Position numbers and translations under genes: made by a program. From assembly GCA_947685225.1 (NCBI GenBank), contig CANTUV010000037.1, forward strand, positions 26,617,001 through 26,681,000: a stretch of 64,000 nucleotides of DNA, read 5' to 3'. Of the stretch, positions 12,398-23,492 are shown in pieces (the first letter of the stretch is position 1; every line of letters begins with the position of its first letter). The DNA is from Garcia nutans. Lineage: Eukaryota; Streptophyta; Magnoliopsida; Malpighiales; Euphorbiaceae. Under the pieces are notes generated by a model. The model was given only the letters and a program-made list of their open reading frames with translations. It was not told the origin of the DNA and ran no database searches.

Positions 12398-13578
12398 TTA
12401 CAGTATTAGAGAAAATGATTCACTAACATAATAAATTTTTACAGGTTGTCTTTACAGCGATGTCTAGTCGGCTGTCAAAGTGGATTGTTCAGGATCACAG
12501 CTTTCAGCGATCACAGTTCCTGACTCACCGTCGATTCATACTTCCCCATCCAGAGTATCGACGGTATTATCTCGCTGAGAGAGTGACCTTCCAGATCACC
12601 GGTTTCCATGCAGCTCCACTGGATCCCCCTGATGATATGCTATCTCTGACACTTCTGCCGATCACTGCATCCCAGTATGAGGGTGATCCCTTCAAGTCGG
12701 CTTATGTCCTGGATGATGATTATGATTTCTACTGCCTTCAGCGACTGATGCCACGCATTGGGACACGGTTCGACCCTGCACCACCTCATCGGTCCTCCCA
12801 TTCTTCAGTTCCCACTACTAGCACTTCGGGAGACCATCCCTCTACCAGCCGGCCAGTTGACAGACCTTCTTCCTCTAGGGCCGAGGCTTCTGCTTTCAGA
12901 GCTAGCCCATCATATACTGGAGCAAGTGGCAGTTCATCACATTTGAGGCCTCCCCCATCTATTCTTGCGGCTACCGGTCAATTGGACCCTGCTTTGGCCG
13001 ACCTGAGGCTGCCTTATGATGTTCGCTATTGTACACCCGACGGTTGGATGACCCGACCGATTAGTGTGGAGGGTGTACCATGTTGGAGCCTTGCTCACAT
13101 CACTCAGGTATTCTTTTAGAACTTTTCATGAAAAGGAATCATAAGGTTCTCTTGAAATTGACTGTGATTCTATGCTTTTTTTTGCAGGTACCTGCGAGCC
13201 TAGTTGCTTTGTAGGATGAGCTATCTGGTGAGCTGTCTGGTGCTTGGACTGATAGTGCTTATGAGAGGCAGGACAGGCCGCAAAGACGGAGAGCCCGGTG
13301 CTGATTTTTCATATTTGTCTTGTTTTCCTCCTGTATCCGGATTATATTCCTTCTGTACTTTGTACTTTCCATGTTTTCCACCTGTTATTTGAACTTAGAT
13401 ATGAACCTGTACTTATTTGTTAGCATTGACAGCAAACATGTATGTATGATGCTTGTTTTATAGAAATTTATTTTCAGAAAATCCCTGAGACAACCTAAAA
13501 AATAGTACCTAACAGGGCCTAAACAGGGCCAAAACACGAGAATTTCACAATAAAAAAAATTTTGAAACTGGGTCGGTG

Positions 13579-13630
13579 GCGGTTGGACCGCTGGTGGCAG
13601 CGGTTGGACCGCCGGGGCAGCGGTTGGACC
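13579..13630 (+). promoter_or_regulatory. Palindrome array upstream of second antisense gene
   Basis: Three copies of GCGGTTGGACCGC at 13579-13591, 13600-13612 and 13620-13630. The last is split by the non-coding element and continues at 23383-23384. Before that insertion the array ended 18 bp from the TATA box now at 23403, the same geometry as in the LTR promoter. Confidence 0.75.
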
Positions 13631-14024
13631 TGTAATATCCCAAAATACACTCTAAAAGTTTTGGAATAATTATTGTTGCGATTGGATTTAATGTGTATAT
13701 TGAAGGGAAAGAGAAAAGAAGTGAAGAGGTGTATATGTTGTATCTATGGGAATATATACAAGTTAAATTAATAAAGGCTAAAAGAAGAGCAATGAATTAA
13801 TTTAATATCTGATTTTGGTGTACAGTGGAATTGTAGTAGTGAGAAGATATGTTGGTAAAATATGTAAGGAAAATATTATAAGAGCTAGATGGATATGAAG
13901 GATAAAATGTATATATGGTATTTGAAAGATATGGGATATATAAATGCAATATATAAGAAATATACATATACCCACATATACATCACATATACATGATGTA
14001 TAAAATGGTGTAGGAAAAGTAAGT

Positions 14025-14026
<2 letters not shown>

Positions 14027-14069
<43 letters not shown>

Positions 14070-14244
14070 GAAAAAAAAAAGAAGAAAGGAAAGTCAAAGG
14101 AAGAAAGTGGTGGTGGAGATTAATTTAGAAATAATTAATTATATTATTATTATTATATATATATATATGATAAGTATGAGAAAAGAAGAGAAGATCTTCT
14201 TTCCTTCTTCTTCTTCTTCTTCTTCTTCTTCTTCTTCTTCTTGC

Positions 14245-14283
<39 letters not shown>
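14027..14283 (+). repeat. Microsatellite cluster in the 5' LTR
   Basis: (AAT)n at about 14027-14066, a short ATT run passing into (AT)n at 14142-14167, (TTC)n at 14204-14240 and (GA)n at 14248-14283. Compared with the sister LTR at 20525-20767 the ATT tract is much shorter and the GA tract longer. Confidence 0.85.
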
Positions 14284-14287
<4 letters not shown>

Positions 14288-14934
14288 GATTTCATCAATA
14301 TACATATCAAATCCAAAGGGATTTTGAGAGAATTGAAGATGGTTATTGAAGATTTTGCATAATATCCAAGTAAGTATTCATTTCCTTGTATGGATTTCTA
14401 TTGTTTAAGTTTGGATTTGATATGGTTAGTTGTGAGAGTGATGATGGATTATTGAAATTGTTTAATAAGGGTTTAATATAAAGGAGTTGGAGAATTGAAT
14501 AATTGATATATGATTGATGTATGTTGTGTTTAAGGAAGTTGAAAACATAAAATACATGAGTTTGGATCCTAGAGAGAGATGTGATTTGTGAGTTGTGATC
14601 TAAAGTTTTAGAATGAGTTTCATAAGTGAATACTTGTATTGGAATTCATGTATCTTATTATTTTATTTGAATTAGGTTGTGAAGGAAGTGGATTGCCTTA
14701 AGTTAAGTGGTGAAGAGTTCTTGGAAGGTAAAGTGTATAGATTGGTGTGAGTGGTTCTTAAGGTAAGAACAAATTACATTAATTTGTAAATGTGTTAATG
14801 AATCTAATGCAATGTTGATGTGTATTAATAGTGTGAATATTGTGATAAGCATGTAATATATGTGTCTAGAACATTGATTACATCCATTTGAATCATGCTA
14901 TATTGTGTATAATGTGATTTAATGCAATCAAGGA

Positions 14935-15240
14935 GGCTTGGCCGTGTTTGGTTTTTAAATTATTGAGAGACATGGCCAAAATTTAAGGAGAGACACAGCC
15001 AAGTGATGGGAGACACGGCCAAGTTAGAGGAAACTTGGCCATGTTGGATGATTTTTGGAGAGACACGGCCACTGTCTTGGCCGTGTCCCTTGCCCGTGTC
15101 TGCTACTGCCTGATTTCATCTTTCTTCTTTTGTTTTTGTTCTTTGGATTTAAGGGAGACACGGCCAAGCTGAAGCAACTTGGCCGTGTTGGAATTTTTGT
15201 TGAGAGACACGGCCACAAGCTTGGCCGTGTCCCTTGAGTG
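14935..15240. repeat. ACACGGCC / GGCCGTGT inverted motif array
   Basis: About ten copies of GACACGGCCAAG or its complement CTTGGCCGTGTC in mixed orientation, so many neighbouring pairs can fold. Equivalents are at 21418-21725, 28405-28625, 54240-54400, 61625-61790 and, in a different element family, 40047-40330. Confidence 0.8.
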
Positions 15241-15499
15241 TGTTGGCTACTGTTATTTATTTTTTTCTATTCTTGCATTGTTGGATCCTCCAAAGGTCTT
15301 TTTGTATCTACACTTTAAATATATTTAAAACAAAGATTGCCTAAACAAATGTATATTGATGATTCTAAATATAAGAATAAGGTAAATTATATATGTGTAT
15401 ATCAATGATAATCATTCTTAATGAATGTTTAATGTGTTTGATTTGGTATATTTCAATAATGAGGTATTATAATGTGAATTGAGACATAATAAGACAAGA

Positions 15500-15570
15500 A
15501 GCCATTGTGATTGGCTATGATGATTCAAATGAGATGTGAAGCCATTGTGATTGGCTATGATGATTCAAAT
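15500..15570 (+). repeat. 36-bp repeat, two copies
   Basis: GCCATTGTGATTGGCTATG followed by ATGATTCAAATGAGATG, repeated twice. ATTGTGATTGGCTAT contains CCAAT-box-like ATTGG. The sister LTR has three copies (21979-22090). Confidence 0.8.
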
Positions 15571-16455
15571 GAGATAAATGGGGCATGTCTGCCTACATGA
15601 TGATGAGAATTGCAAATGAAATTGATAATGAAATAAGAAATGAATTGTATGTCTAATATGTTATTCATTTTCAGAGTTTTGTTGTTGGTGGCATGCCTAT
15701 TAGTAACAATCTCTTGAAGTTAGGTTGGGCTTGATCCTTGAAGCCATGTTGGGTTGAAGTTTAACATGTTTTACTCCCCTTGAAGCTTGGTTGGGTCTAG
15801 TCCTTGAAGCCTAATTGAGATGTTACAACCCTTGAAGCTAGGTTGGATTGGTTCTTGAAGCCAAGTTGGGTTGATACTTAGCATACTTTGTTCCCCTTGA
15901 AGCTTGGTTGAACCTAAATCCTTGAAGCCTAGTTGGGATAATGATATGATAAATGTGATAATTAAACCAAAACATTAACTCTGAAAGTGGAATGGCATAT
16001 TAGTTTCTTTTGGGCCCATGCTTGTGCTTGTTTATATGTGATTCTTGAATAGCGAAACAAATGAATAATGAGATATATGTTTGTCTTTGCTTTAATATGA
16101 TCTATGGAGTGAGATATAATGTTATGTGATGGTTATAAAACATAAGTAAATTATTGACAGTGAATGTAGATTAAAAGAACTATGTTGAATGATGAGAAAT
16201 GAAAGTACAACATGAATGTATAATATGGATGTGAATGTAGACATTGAGAATATTTTTATGCATATTCTAATAAGTCATGGAGTTGTGATTGGTGTTAATA
16301 ATATATGTGTATATGTATATAATTAAGACATTAGTAGAAATATATATGAAAGGTGTAATCAAAATGGGAAAACATGATAAGAAAATAATGACATATGAAG
16401 TTAACAAGTAAATATGATTTTCTGTAATATATGTTTACATTAATTATTTGTATTA

Positions 16456-16494
16456 CTAAGCTCTCGGGCTTAGCGCGGTTGTGTGATCGCGCAG
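16456..16494 (+). other. Conserved LTR double hairpin, copy 2
   Basis: The first stem is CTAAGCT/GGCTTAG over CTCG. The second is GCGCGGT/ATCGCGC. It lies about 360 bp from the LTR 3' end, so it is probably in R or U5 and hence in the RNA leader. Confidence 0.7.
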
Positions 16495-16863
16495 GTGATT
16501 ATGCGGTTGATCTGGAAGTCAAACTGTTATGCCACGAGAAGGGTAAGAGTGTTTCGAGACCAACTAGAAGGTGATGCATACATGTGTGATTTAATTATGT
16601 TGTATTTTTTATAAGAATATATTCATATGTATAAATGAAGTTTTGGTAAATAAGAATGAGAGTAATATATATATATATATAAGACCATTGAAAGTATAAT
16701 GATTTTGTAAATGTTCTTTAAATTAATGTAATATTGTTTGAACTCGGATAAAGGTTTTTAAATTGAAACTAAAAGTGACATTCTTATACTTTATATACGT
16801 ATTGTATGTATACCAGGTATATGTATAGTACTTATATAGAGAATGGGGGTGTTACAATTATTT

Positions 16864-16875
16864 TGGTATCAGAGC
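16864..16875 (+). other. Primer-binding site, tRNA-iMet type
   Basis: TGGTATCAGAGC, the exact complement of the 3' end of plant initiator tRNA-Met, seven bases after the LTR end. It is the commonest plant LTR-element primer site and identical to that of Element G. Confidence 0.93.
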
Positions 16876-19800
16876 TTAGGTTCGAGATTCTCGACCTAAG
16901 TAGAATTAAAAAGAGAAAGTTTTGAAAAACTTAAAGAGAATTAAAAAGAAAAGTTTTGAAATGAAATTTGTAATACATGCATATGCATTCATAAATAGGT
17001 TGGTCTCGGATGTGGCATTATGTGAATTGTAATGTAATTGAATTTGATGAGATGAATAATAGCATGTAGATGAAGTTCTACATGAAAAGAAATGATATGG
17101 AAAAAAAAATTTATATAAGCTTAATTGATAAAATAAATAATGGGAATTTACTTAAGGAAAGCAAATATTGAAATATTGCTTATTGAGATGTGGTTGTAAT
17201 ATAAAGAAATGAATAGAAGAATATAGTTGGAAATGAGTTAAAAATAAAATCAAGATTAAAGTATGTACTCTTTTCTATACAGTTTGGATCTCTTTCTAAT
17301 AAACCTTATGTTTGGATTATTAGAGGTAGGAAATATTGTTGGATTGTTAAAATAGATAGATATGTTATTAATTGAAGAGAGTATGGTGAAATATTAAGTG
17401 AGTTGATTGGTATAAACAAAATGTGATCATTTAAGGTTAGGGTGTATAAAGTTAAAGTTTTCCTTAAAAGAAAAAGAGATGATGTTGGTTAAGTAAAAAG
17501 ATATATTGGTATTGTTTGTATTGTTATTTGAATGCAACATTGTGATTTCAATGTTAAAAATGTAATATGTTTGGATATTGTGAAAGCTCATGTTAATGGT
17601 GGTAATATGTGACATTTGGATTTTTGAAATGAGCTTAATAATTGTGAAAATTATATGTTTGGATGTTGCTTTGTGGTATGTATATAAGATGTTTTTTTTT
17701 TAGTTGATATTAAGAAAAGATGAGAATTGTAAGTTGAAGTTTAATTGAAATAGTGATTTGAGAATTTAGAATTTTAATGGAATGTTGATAAAGATTATTT
17801 AGATATTAAACATATGAGCTATTTGCAATGCATATTCTTGCATATGAGAATACTACGAATTGGGTAATGAGATTGATAGTATGAGAATTTGTTTTGAAAA
17901 AAAAAATGAGAGAGATGTCATATTAGAAATGTGACTTGAATATATGTGAAGTGTTATTATGGTTAGAATGTATATATTTGTTGTGTTGATAAATAATTTA
18001 AATCATGTCAAAAGAATGAGTATGATAATGTTCAAAGAAAAATGATAAACATTAAATTTGTACAGATTGTATGCAAAAGAGAAATTAAATAAAATTATAT
18101 GATTAAGTGTATACATGAATAGGATATGTGAGATGAGTTTTTCGATATAAATGTAATTATATTATATAAGAAGTGTGGGAAGTGAGTCACATTATGGATA
18201 TGGCCTATAAATATGTAGGTGGTATAATTATTGGTATAATGATATTAAGAATGATATTGCATGTATTAGTGGACCTAAGAGAGATTAGGTCTTGAACTGT
18301 GCAAAGCTAGATGGATTATGTAATGAAATTAAGAGTGAGAATGGACTCGAGTAATATTGGATGGTGAAATTGTTATGGTAATCACTAAACCTGATAATTA
18401 TATAATATTTTGAGTCCCAAGATATCCACATGTGGGAAGATTTTATGTATATGTGTATAATAAGAGATTGTAAATGGATTAGAAATAGATTCAAAATGGA
18501 GTAACAAAAAGGGGAATTGTGTAAAAATTGTATATGATTGAATATGTATACATAAGAGACGTTAATAATAATATTGTTGAACATGAATTAGGCTAATGAT
18601 GAATATAATCGAGTGCAAATTGTTTTGAGATAGAGTTGAAATGTGTTAACTCTTGGTGTAGCAAAAGTTTAGAGAATAAATATGTAATTCCTGTGATCTA
18701 ATTTAGCTTTGTAATTAGAAAGGTTAGAACAGGAATAATAAAGGAACAGTATGGATTTATAAGCTTCAGGCATGACCATTAATCTCCTATGATTCTATGA
18801 TTTGTTTAGTATATTTGGCTGATTAGCTTTGTTATCCCCAGATGTGGGATTAGGATAATACGACTGTAATGCAGTTTTGGTGAGATTGATAATTATGTTT
18901 CTAGAAACATGATTAAGAGTTACGATTGGTAAAGTTATACTTTATCATTTTATGTTAGAAATTTGTTTATAATTAAGAAAAATAAGGAAAGAAAAGAGAA
19001 TTATGGAAATGTTTTGAGTTATTGATAATGTGATAAAAAGGTAATTATTGTAAATATAGTAATGGTATGAAATGTGAGGAGATATTAAAAAGGAAAAAAA
19101 AATTACAAAATGTGACTGAAAGTTATATTAAATATGTTTATGGTATAAAGTGAATAAGTGAATGGACTTAAGGTTTAAGTGAGTGAACTATGGATAGAAA
19201 GTATGGTATGAGATGATCATGAGAATTGGTGGAAATTATACTAAGATAGTAGAAAATAAACTGTGTATATTGAAAGATGATTTAAAGTGATTTGTAATCA
19301 TGATAATTTTACTGGATATGGATCTGAAGAGATCAGGATTTGAATATAAGTTTTCTCTAATAGAATTAAGTTATATATATATTGTGAAATTTCATGATAA
19401 GTTTAAATAAATTAATTGTTGATTTGAATTAAACAAGATTGAAACGTGGGTATATTGTGACAGATAGATCAATTGATCTAGATTCTATGAAGATTATGAA
19501 TCGTTATTGAAATTTAATGTGTACAATTGTATTAGGAGCATAAGATTTAAGTGATAATGTATATGATGTAGAATTCTAAAATGTGAATGGAAAAGAATGA
19601 AAGGAGTTATATTAGTTGTAAATAATGATAAAAGGGAGAAGATTGATTCTCTATAAATAAGGATATTGTTATCAATTAAGGTTTGGTAGATGCTTATTTT
19701 AAAAGTGATTGTAATGACGGAATAATCCATATTAAGATTTAACTCAATGATTTTTAGGGTTAAATTAAAAGAGTAATTATAAAGGAATGAAGTAATAGCA

Positions 19801-20110
19801 TATCCTGAAGATAATGATTAGACGAAGTATAAATATATTATAAGATGATTTGATCTTTGGTATAAAGGTAATTTCATTGGGAATGTGAGAAAATATCTTG
19901 ATTGCTTTGTTAAAGAAATAATAAGATATATATGTATAATGGTGAATTATGAAATTTAAAGAAGTTATTGACTCTAAGGGGGAGAGTAAAAGTTATATGA
20001 TTTGATGATATAGTAACTTAAGAATATAATTAACTTCATTTGGAAGTTAAGATGGTATTGTATTATGAATGGATTACTATTATACTAGATAATTTCGAGG
20101 ATGAAATTAT
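16876..20110 (+). other. Internal non-coding region of the LARD-like element
   Basis: About 3.2 kb, strongly A/T-rich (A, T and G dominate; C is scarce on plus). No coding potential, no tandem array and no nested element noticed. The reverse complement of a related sequence fills 49523-52331, showing that the non-coding interior is inherited within the family rather than being random decay. Confidence 0.75.
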
Positions 20111-20126
20111 TTAAGGGGGAGAGAAT
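20111..20126 (+). other. Polypurine tract of the LARD-like element
   Basis: TTAAGGGGGAGAGAAT directly before the 3' LTR start TGTAATATCC. Element E has the same tract (complement of 49508-49523). Confidence 0.9.
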
Positions 20127-20521
20127 TGTAATATCCCAAAATACACTCTAAAAGTTTTGGAATAATTATTGTTGCAATTGGATTTAATGTGTATATTGAA
20201 GGGAAAGAGAAAAGAAGTGAAGAGAGTGTATATGTTGTATCTATGGGAATATATACAAGTTAAATTAATAAAGGCTAAAAGAAGAGCAATGAATTAATTT
20301 AATATCTGATTTTGGTGTACAGTGGAATTGTAGTAGTGAGAAGATATGTTGGTAAAATATGTAAGGAAAATATTATAAGAGCTAGATGGATATGAAGGAT
20401 AAAATGTATATATGGTATTTGAAAGATATGGGATATATAAATGCAATATATAAGAAATATACATATACACACATATACATCACATATACATGATGTATAA
20501 AATGGTGTAAGAAAAGTAAGT

Positions 20522-20524
<3 letters not shown>

Positions 20525-20569
<45 letters not shown>

Positions 20570-20636
20570 GAAAAAAAAAGAAGAAAGGAAAGTCAAAGGA
20601 AGAAAGTGGTGGTGGAGATTATTTTAGAAATAATTA

Positions 20637-20682
<46 letters not shown>

Positions 20683-20767
20683 AGTATGAGAAAAGAAGAG
20701 AAGATCTTCTTTCCTTCTTCTTCTTCTTCTTCTTCTTCTTGCACGAGAGAGAGAGAGAGAGAGAGAG
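20525..20767 (+). repeat. Microsatellite cluster in the 3' LTR
   Basis: (AAT)n at 20526-20567, (ATT)n at 20638-20680 with about 14 units, (TTC)n at 20714-20740 and (GA)n at 20746-20766. The ATT run is about 14 units against 4-5 in the 5' LTR. Confidence 0.85.
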
Positions 20768-21978
20768 GTGATTTCATCAATATACATATCAAATCCAAAG
20801 GGATTTTGAGAGAATTGAAGATGGTTATTGAAGATTTGGCATAATATCCAAGTAAGTATTCATTTCCTTGTATGGATTTCTATTGTTTAAGTTTGGATTT
20901 GATATGGTTAGTTGTGAGAGTGATGATGGATTATTGAAATTGTTTAATAAGGGTTTAATATAAAGGAGTTGGAGAATTGAATAATTGATATATGATTGAT
21001 GTATGTTGTGTTTAAGGAAGTTGAAAACATAAAATACATGAGTTTGGATCCTAGAGAGAGATGTGATTTGTGAGTTGTGATCTAAAGTTTTAGAATGAGT
21101 TTCATAAGTGAATACTTGTATTGGAATTCATGTATCTTATTATTTTATTTGAATTAGGTTGTGAAGAAAGTGGATTGCCTTAAGTTAAGTGGTGAAGAGT
21201 TCTTGGAAGGTAAAGTGTATAGATTGGTGTGAGTGGTTCTTAAGGTAAGTACAAATTACATTAATTTGTAAATGTGTTAATGAATCTAATGCATTGTTGA
21301 TGTGTATTAATAGTGTGAATATTGTGATAAGCATGTAATATATGTGTCTAGAACATTGATTACATCCATTTGAATCATGCTATATTGTGTATAATGTGAT
21401 TTAATGCAATCAAGGAGGCTTGGCCGTGTTTTTTTTTTAAATTATTGAGAGACACGGCCAAAATTTAAGGAGAGACACAGCCAAGTGATGGGAGACACGG
21501 CCAAGTTAGAGGAAACTTGGCCGTGTTGGATGATTTTTTGAGAGACACGGCCACTGTCTTGGCCGTGTCTCTTGCCCGTGTATGCTACTGCCTGATTTCA
21601 ACTTTCTTCTTTTGTTTTTGTTCTTTGGATTTAAGGGAGACACGGCCAAGCTGAAGCAACTTGGCTGTGTTGGAATTTTTGTTGAGAGACACGGCCACAA
21701 GCTTGGCCATGTCCCTTGAGTGTGTTGGCTACTGTTATTTATTTTTTCTATTCTTGCATTGTTGGATCCTCCAAAGGTCTTTTGTATCTACACTTTAAAT
21801 ATATTTAAAACAAAGATGACCTAAACAAATGTATATTGAGGATTCTAAATATAAGAATAAGGTAAATTATATATGTGTATATCAATGATAATCATTCTTA
21901 ATGAATGTTTAATGTGTTTGATTTGGTATATTTCAATAATGAGGTATTATAATGTGAATTGAGACATAATAAGACAAG

Positions 21979-22090
21979 AAGCCATTGTGATTGGCTATGA
22001 TGATTCAAATGAGATGTGAAGCCATTGTGATTGGCTATGATGATTCAAATGAGATGTAAAGCCATTGTGATTGGCTATGATGATTCAATT
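21979..22090 (+). repeat. 36-bp repeat, three copies
   Basis: Same unit as 15500-15570 but with a third copy, a one-unit gain or loss between the two LTRs of one element. Confidence 0.8.
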
Positions 22091-22976
22091 GAGATAAATG
22101 GGGCATGTTTGCCTACATGATGATGAGAATTGCAAATGAAATTGATAATGAAATAATAAATGAATTGTGTGTCTAATATGTTATTCATTTTCAGAGTTTT
22201 GTTGTTGGTGGCATGCCTATTAGTAACAATCTCTTGAAGTTAGGTTGGGCTTGATCCTTGAAGCCAAGTTGGGTTGAAGTTTAACATGTTTTACTCCCCT
22301 TGATGCTTGGTTGGGTCTAGTCCTTGAAGCCTAATTGAGATGTTACAACCCTTGAAGCTAGGTTGGATTGGTTCTTGAAGCCAAGTTGGGTTGATACTTA
22401 GCATACTTTGTTCCCCTTGAAGCTTGGTTGAACCTAAATCCTTGAAGCCTAGTTGGGATAATGATAATGATAAATGTGATAATTAAACCAAAACATTAAC
22501 TCTGAAAGTGGAATGGCATATTAGTTTCTTTTGGGCCCATGCTTGTGCTTGTTTATATGTGATTCTTGAATAGCGAAACAAATGAATAATGAGATATATG
22601 TTTGTCTTTGCTTTAATATGATCTATGGAGTGAGATATAATGTTATGTGATGGTTATAAAACATAAGTAAATTATTGACAGTGAATGTAGATTAAAAGAA
22701 CTATGTTGAATGATGAGAAATGAAAGTACAACATGAAAGTATAATATGGATGTGAATGTAGACATTGAGAATATTTTTATGCATATTCTAATAAGTCATG
22801 GAGTTGTGATTGGTGTTAATAATATATGTGTATATGTATATAATTAAGACATTAGTAGAAATATATATGAAAGGTGTATTCAAAATGGGAAAACATGATA
22901 AGAAAATAATGACATATGAAGTTAACAAGTAAATATGATTTTCTGTAATATATGTTTACATTAATTATTTGTATTA

Positions 22977-23015
22977 CTAAGCTCTCGGGCTTAGCGCGGT
23001 TGTGTGATCGCGCAG
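22977..23015 (+). other. Conserved LTR double hairpin, copy 3
   Basis: Identical to copy 2, as expected for the other LTR of the same element. Confidence 0.7.
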
Positions 23016-23402
23016 GTGATTATGCGGTTGATCTGGAAGTCAAACTGTTATGCCACGAGAAGGGTAAGAGTGTTTCGAGACCAACTAGAAGGTGATGCAT
23101 ACATGTGTGATTTAATTATGTTGTATTTTTTATAAGAATATATTCATATGTATAAATGAAGTTTTGGTAAATAAGAATGAGAGTAATATATATATATATA
23201 TAAGACCATTGAAAGTATAATGATTTTGTAAATGTTCTTTAAATTAATGTAATATTGTTTGAACTCGGATAAAGGTTTTTAAATTGAAACTAAAAGTGAC
23301 ATTCTTATACTTTATATACGTATTGTATGTATACCAGGTATATGTATAGTACTTATATAGAGAATGGGGGTGTTACAGGACCGCCATCTGGGTCCAGGGT
23401 AG

Positions 23403-23410
23403 TATATAAA
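23403..23410 (+). promoter_or_regulatory. TATA box of the second antisense gene
   Basis: TATATAAA, 90 bp upstream of the ATG at 23493. The palindromic array originally ended 18 bp upstream. The insertion of 13631-23377 now separates most of the array from this TATA box. Confidence 0.6.
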
Positions 23411-23492
23411 AAACGGAACTGCAGTGTATTTTTACGACTTTCAAGCCAGAAAACAGGTTTTTTACTGCAGGATTTTTATTTTTCCCTCAACA

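Larger units (their letters stand above)
8878..12402 (+). mobile_element. Solo LTR 1 (TGTAATATCC family) with foldback insertion
   Basis: The LTR starts TGTAATATCCC at 8878 and reaches GGGGTGTTA at 11939. The missing final CA reappears at 12401-12402, after a foldback element. The target duplication GTATT lies at 8873-8877 and 12403-12407. No internal region, primer site or polypurine tract remains, so this is the product of LTR-LTR recombination. It carries family hallmarks: microsatellites, CTTGAAGC repeats (10688-10915), GCCATTGTGATTGGCTATG repeats (10469-10530) and the double hairpin (11582-11620). It sits in intron 3 of the antisense gene. Confidence 0.88.
7558..13304 (+). pseudogene. 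Antisense plant mobile domain (PMD) gene, 5 exons, broken
   Basis: Five exons joined by GT-AG introns can be read: 7558-7656, 7956-8592, 8666-8842, 12445-13107 and 13188-13304. Phase is 0 at the junctions I checked. Motifs typical of the aminotransferase-like plant mobile domain are clear: TPTDFSVISGIPFG (about 8155), FLANRKDAVSLNVL, LQTYDWASMMLCRLY (8490-8540) and, across intron 2, FWE/TWAYEYFPG. Exon 4 is rich in Ser and Pro. Lesions are a frameshift at the G6 run 8138-8143, TAG at 8326-8328 and TAG at 13212-13214. The family occurs in host genes and in antisense ORFs of Tat elements; its molecular role is not established. Intron 3 holds a 3.5-kb insertion. Residual integrity suggests the gene worked when Element B was active. 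Confidence 0.8.
13631..16856 (+). repeat. 5' LTR of the non-coding element
   Basis: 3226 bp, TGTAATATCC...GTGTTACA. It contains in order microsatellites (14027-14283), the ACACGGCC/GGCCGTGT array (14935-15240), two GCCATTGTGATTGGCTATG repeats (about 15500-15565), CTTGAAGC repeats (15710-15940) and the double hairpin (16456-16494). It is very similar to 20127-23377; differences are mostly microsatellite and repeat number. Confidence 0.93.
13631..23377 (+). mobile_element. Non-coding LTR retrotransposon (LARD-like), complete
   Basis: It has two LTRs of about 3.2 kb (13631-16856, 20127-23377), a primer site (16864-16875), a polypurine tract (20111-20126) and the target duplication GGACC (13626-13630, 23378-23382). 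The 3.27-kb internal region has no ORF longer than about 100 codons and no recognisable protein domain on either strand. It must therefore have used proteins from another element. Its termini, primer site and polypurine tract match the chromovirus G at 52764-64000. Its length and structure fit the class called large retrotransposon derivatives. Confidence 0.92.
20127..23377 (+). repeat. 3' LTR of the non-coding element
   Basis: 3251 bp, ending GTGTTACA at 23377 and followed by the duplication GGACC. Close match to the 5' LTR; it holds one more 36-bp repeat and a longer ATT microsatellite. Confidence 0.93.

Noticed and set aside
7558..13304. Reading the mobile domain gene as an unrelated host gene
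   Set aside because: It lies entirely within the CCAGT-flanked Element B, next to its polypurine tract, and related antisense ORFs are known in Tat elements.
14107..14316. Frames with runs of Ser, Arg or Leu around 14107-14316, 20593-20787, 9002-9223 and 13885-14097
   Set aside because: They are translations of TTC, GA and ATT microsatellites.
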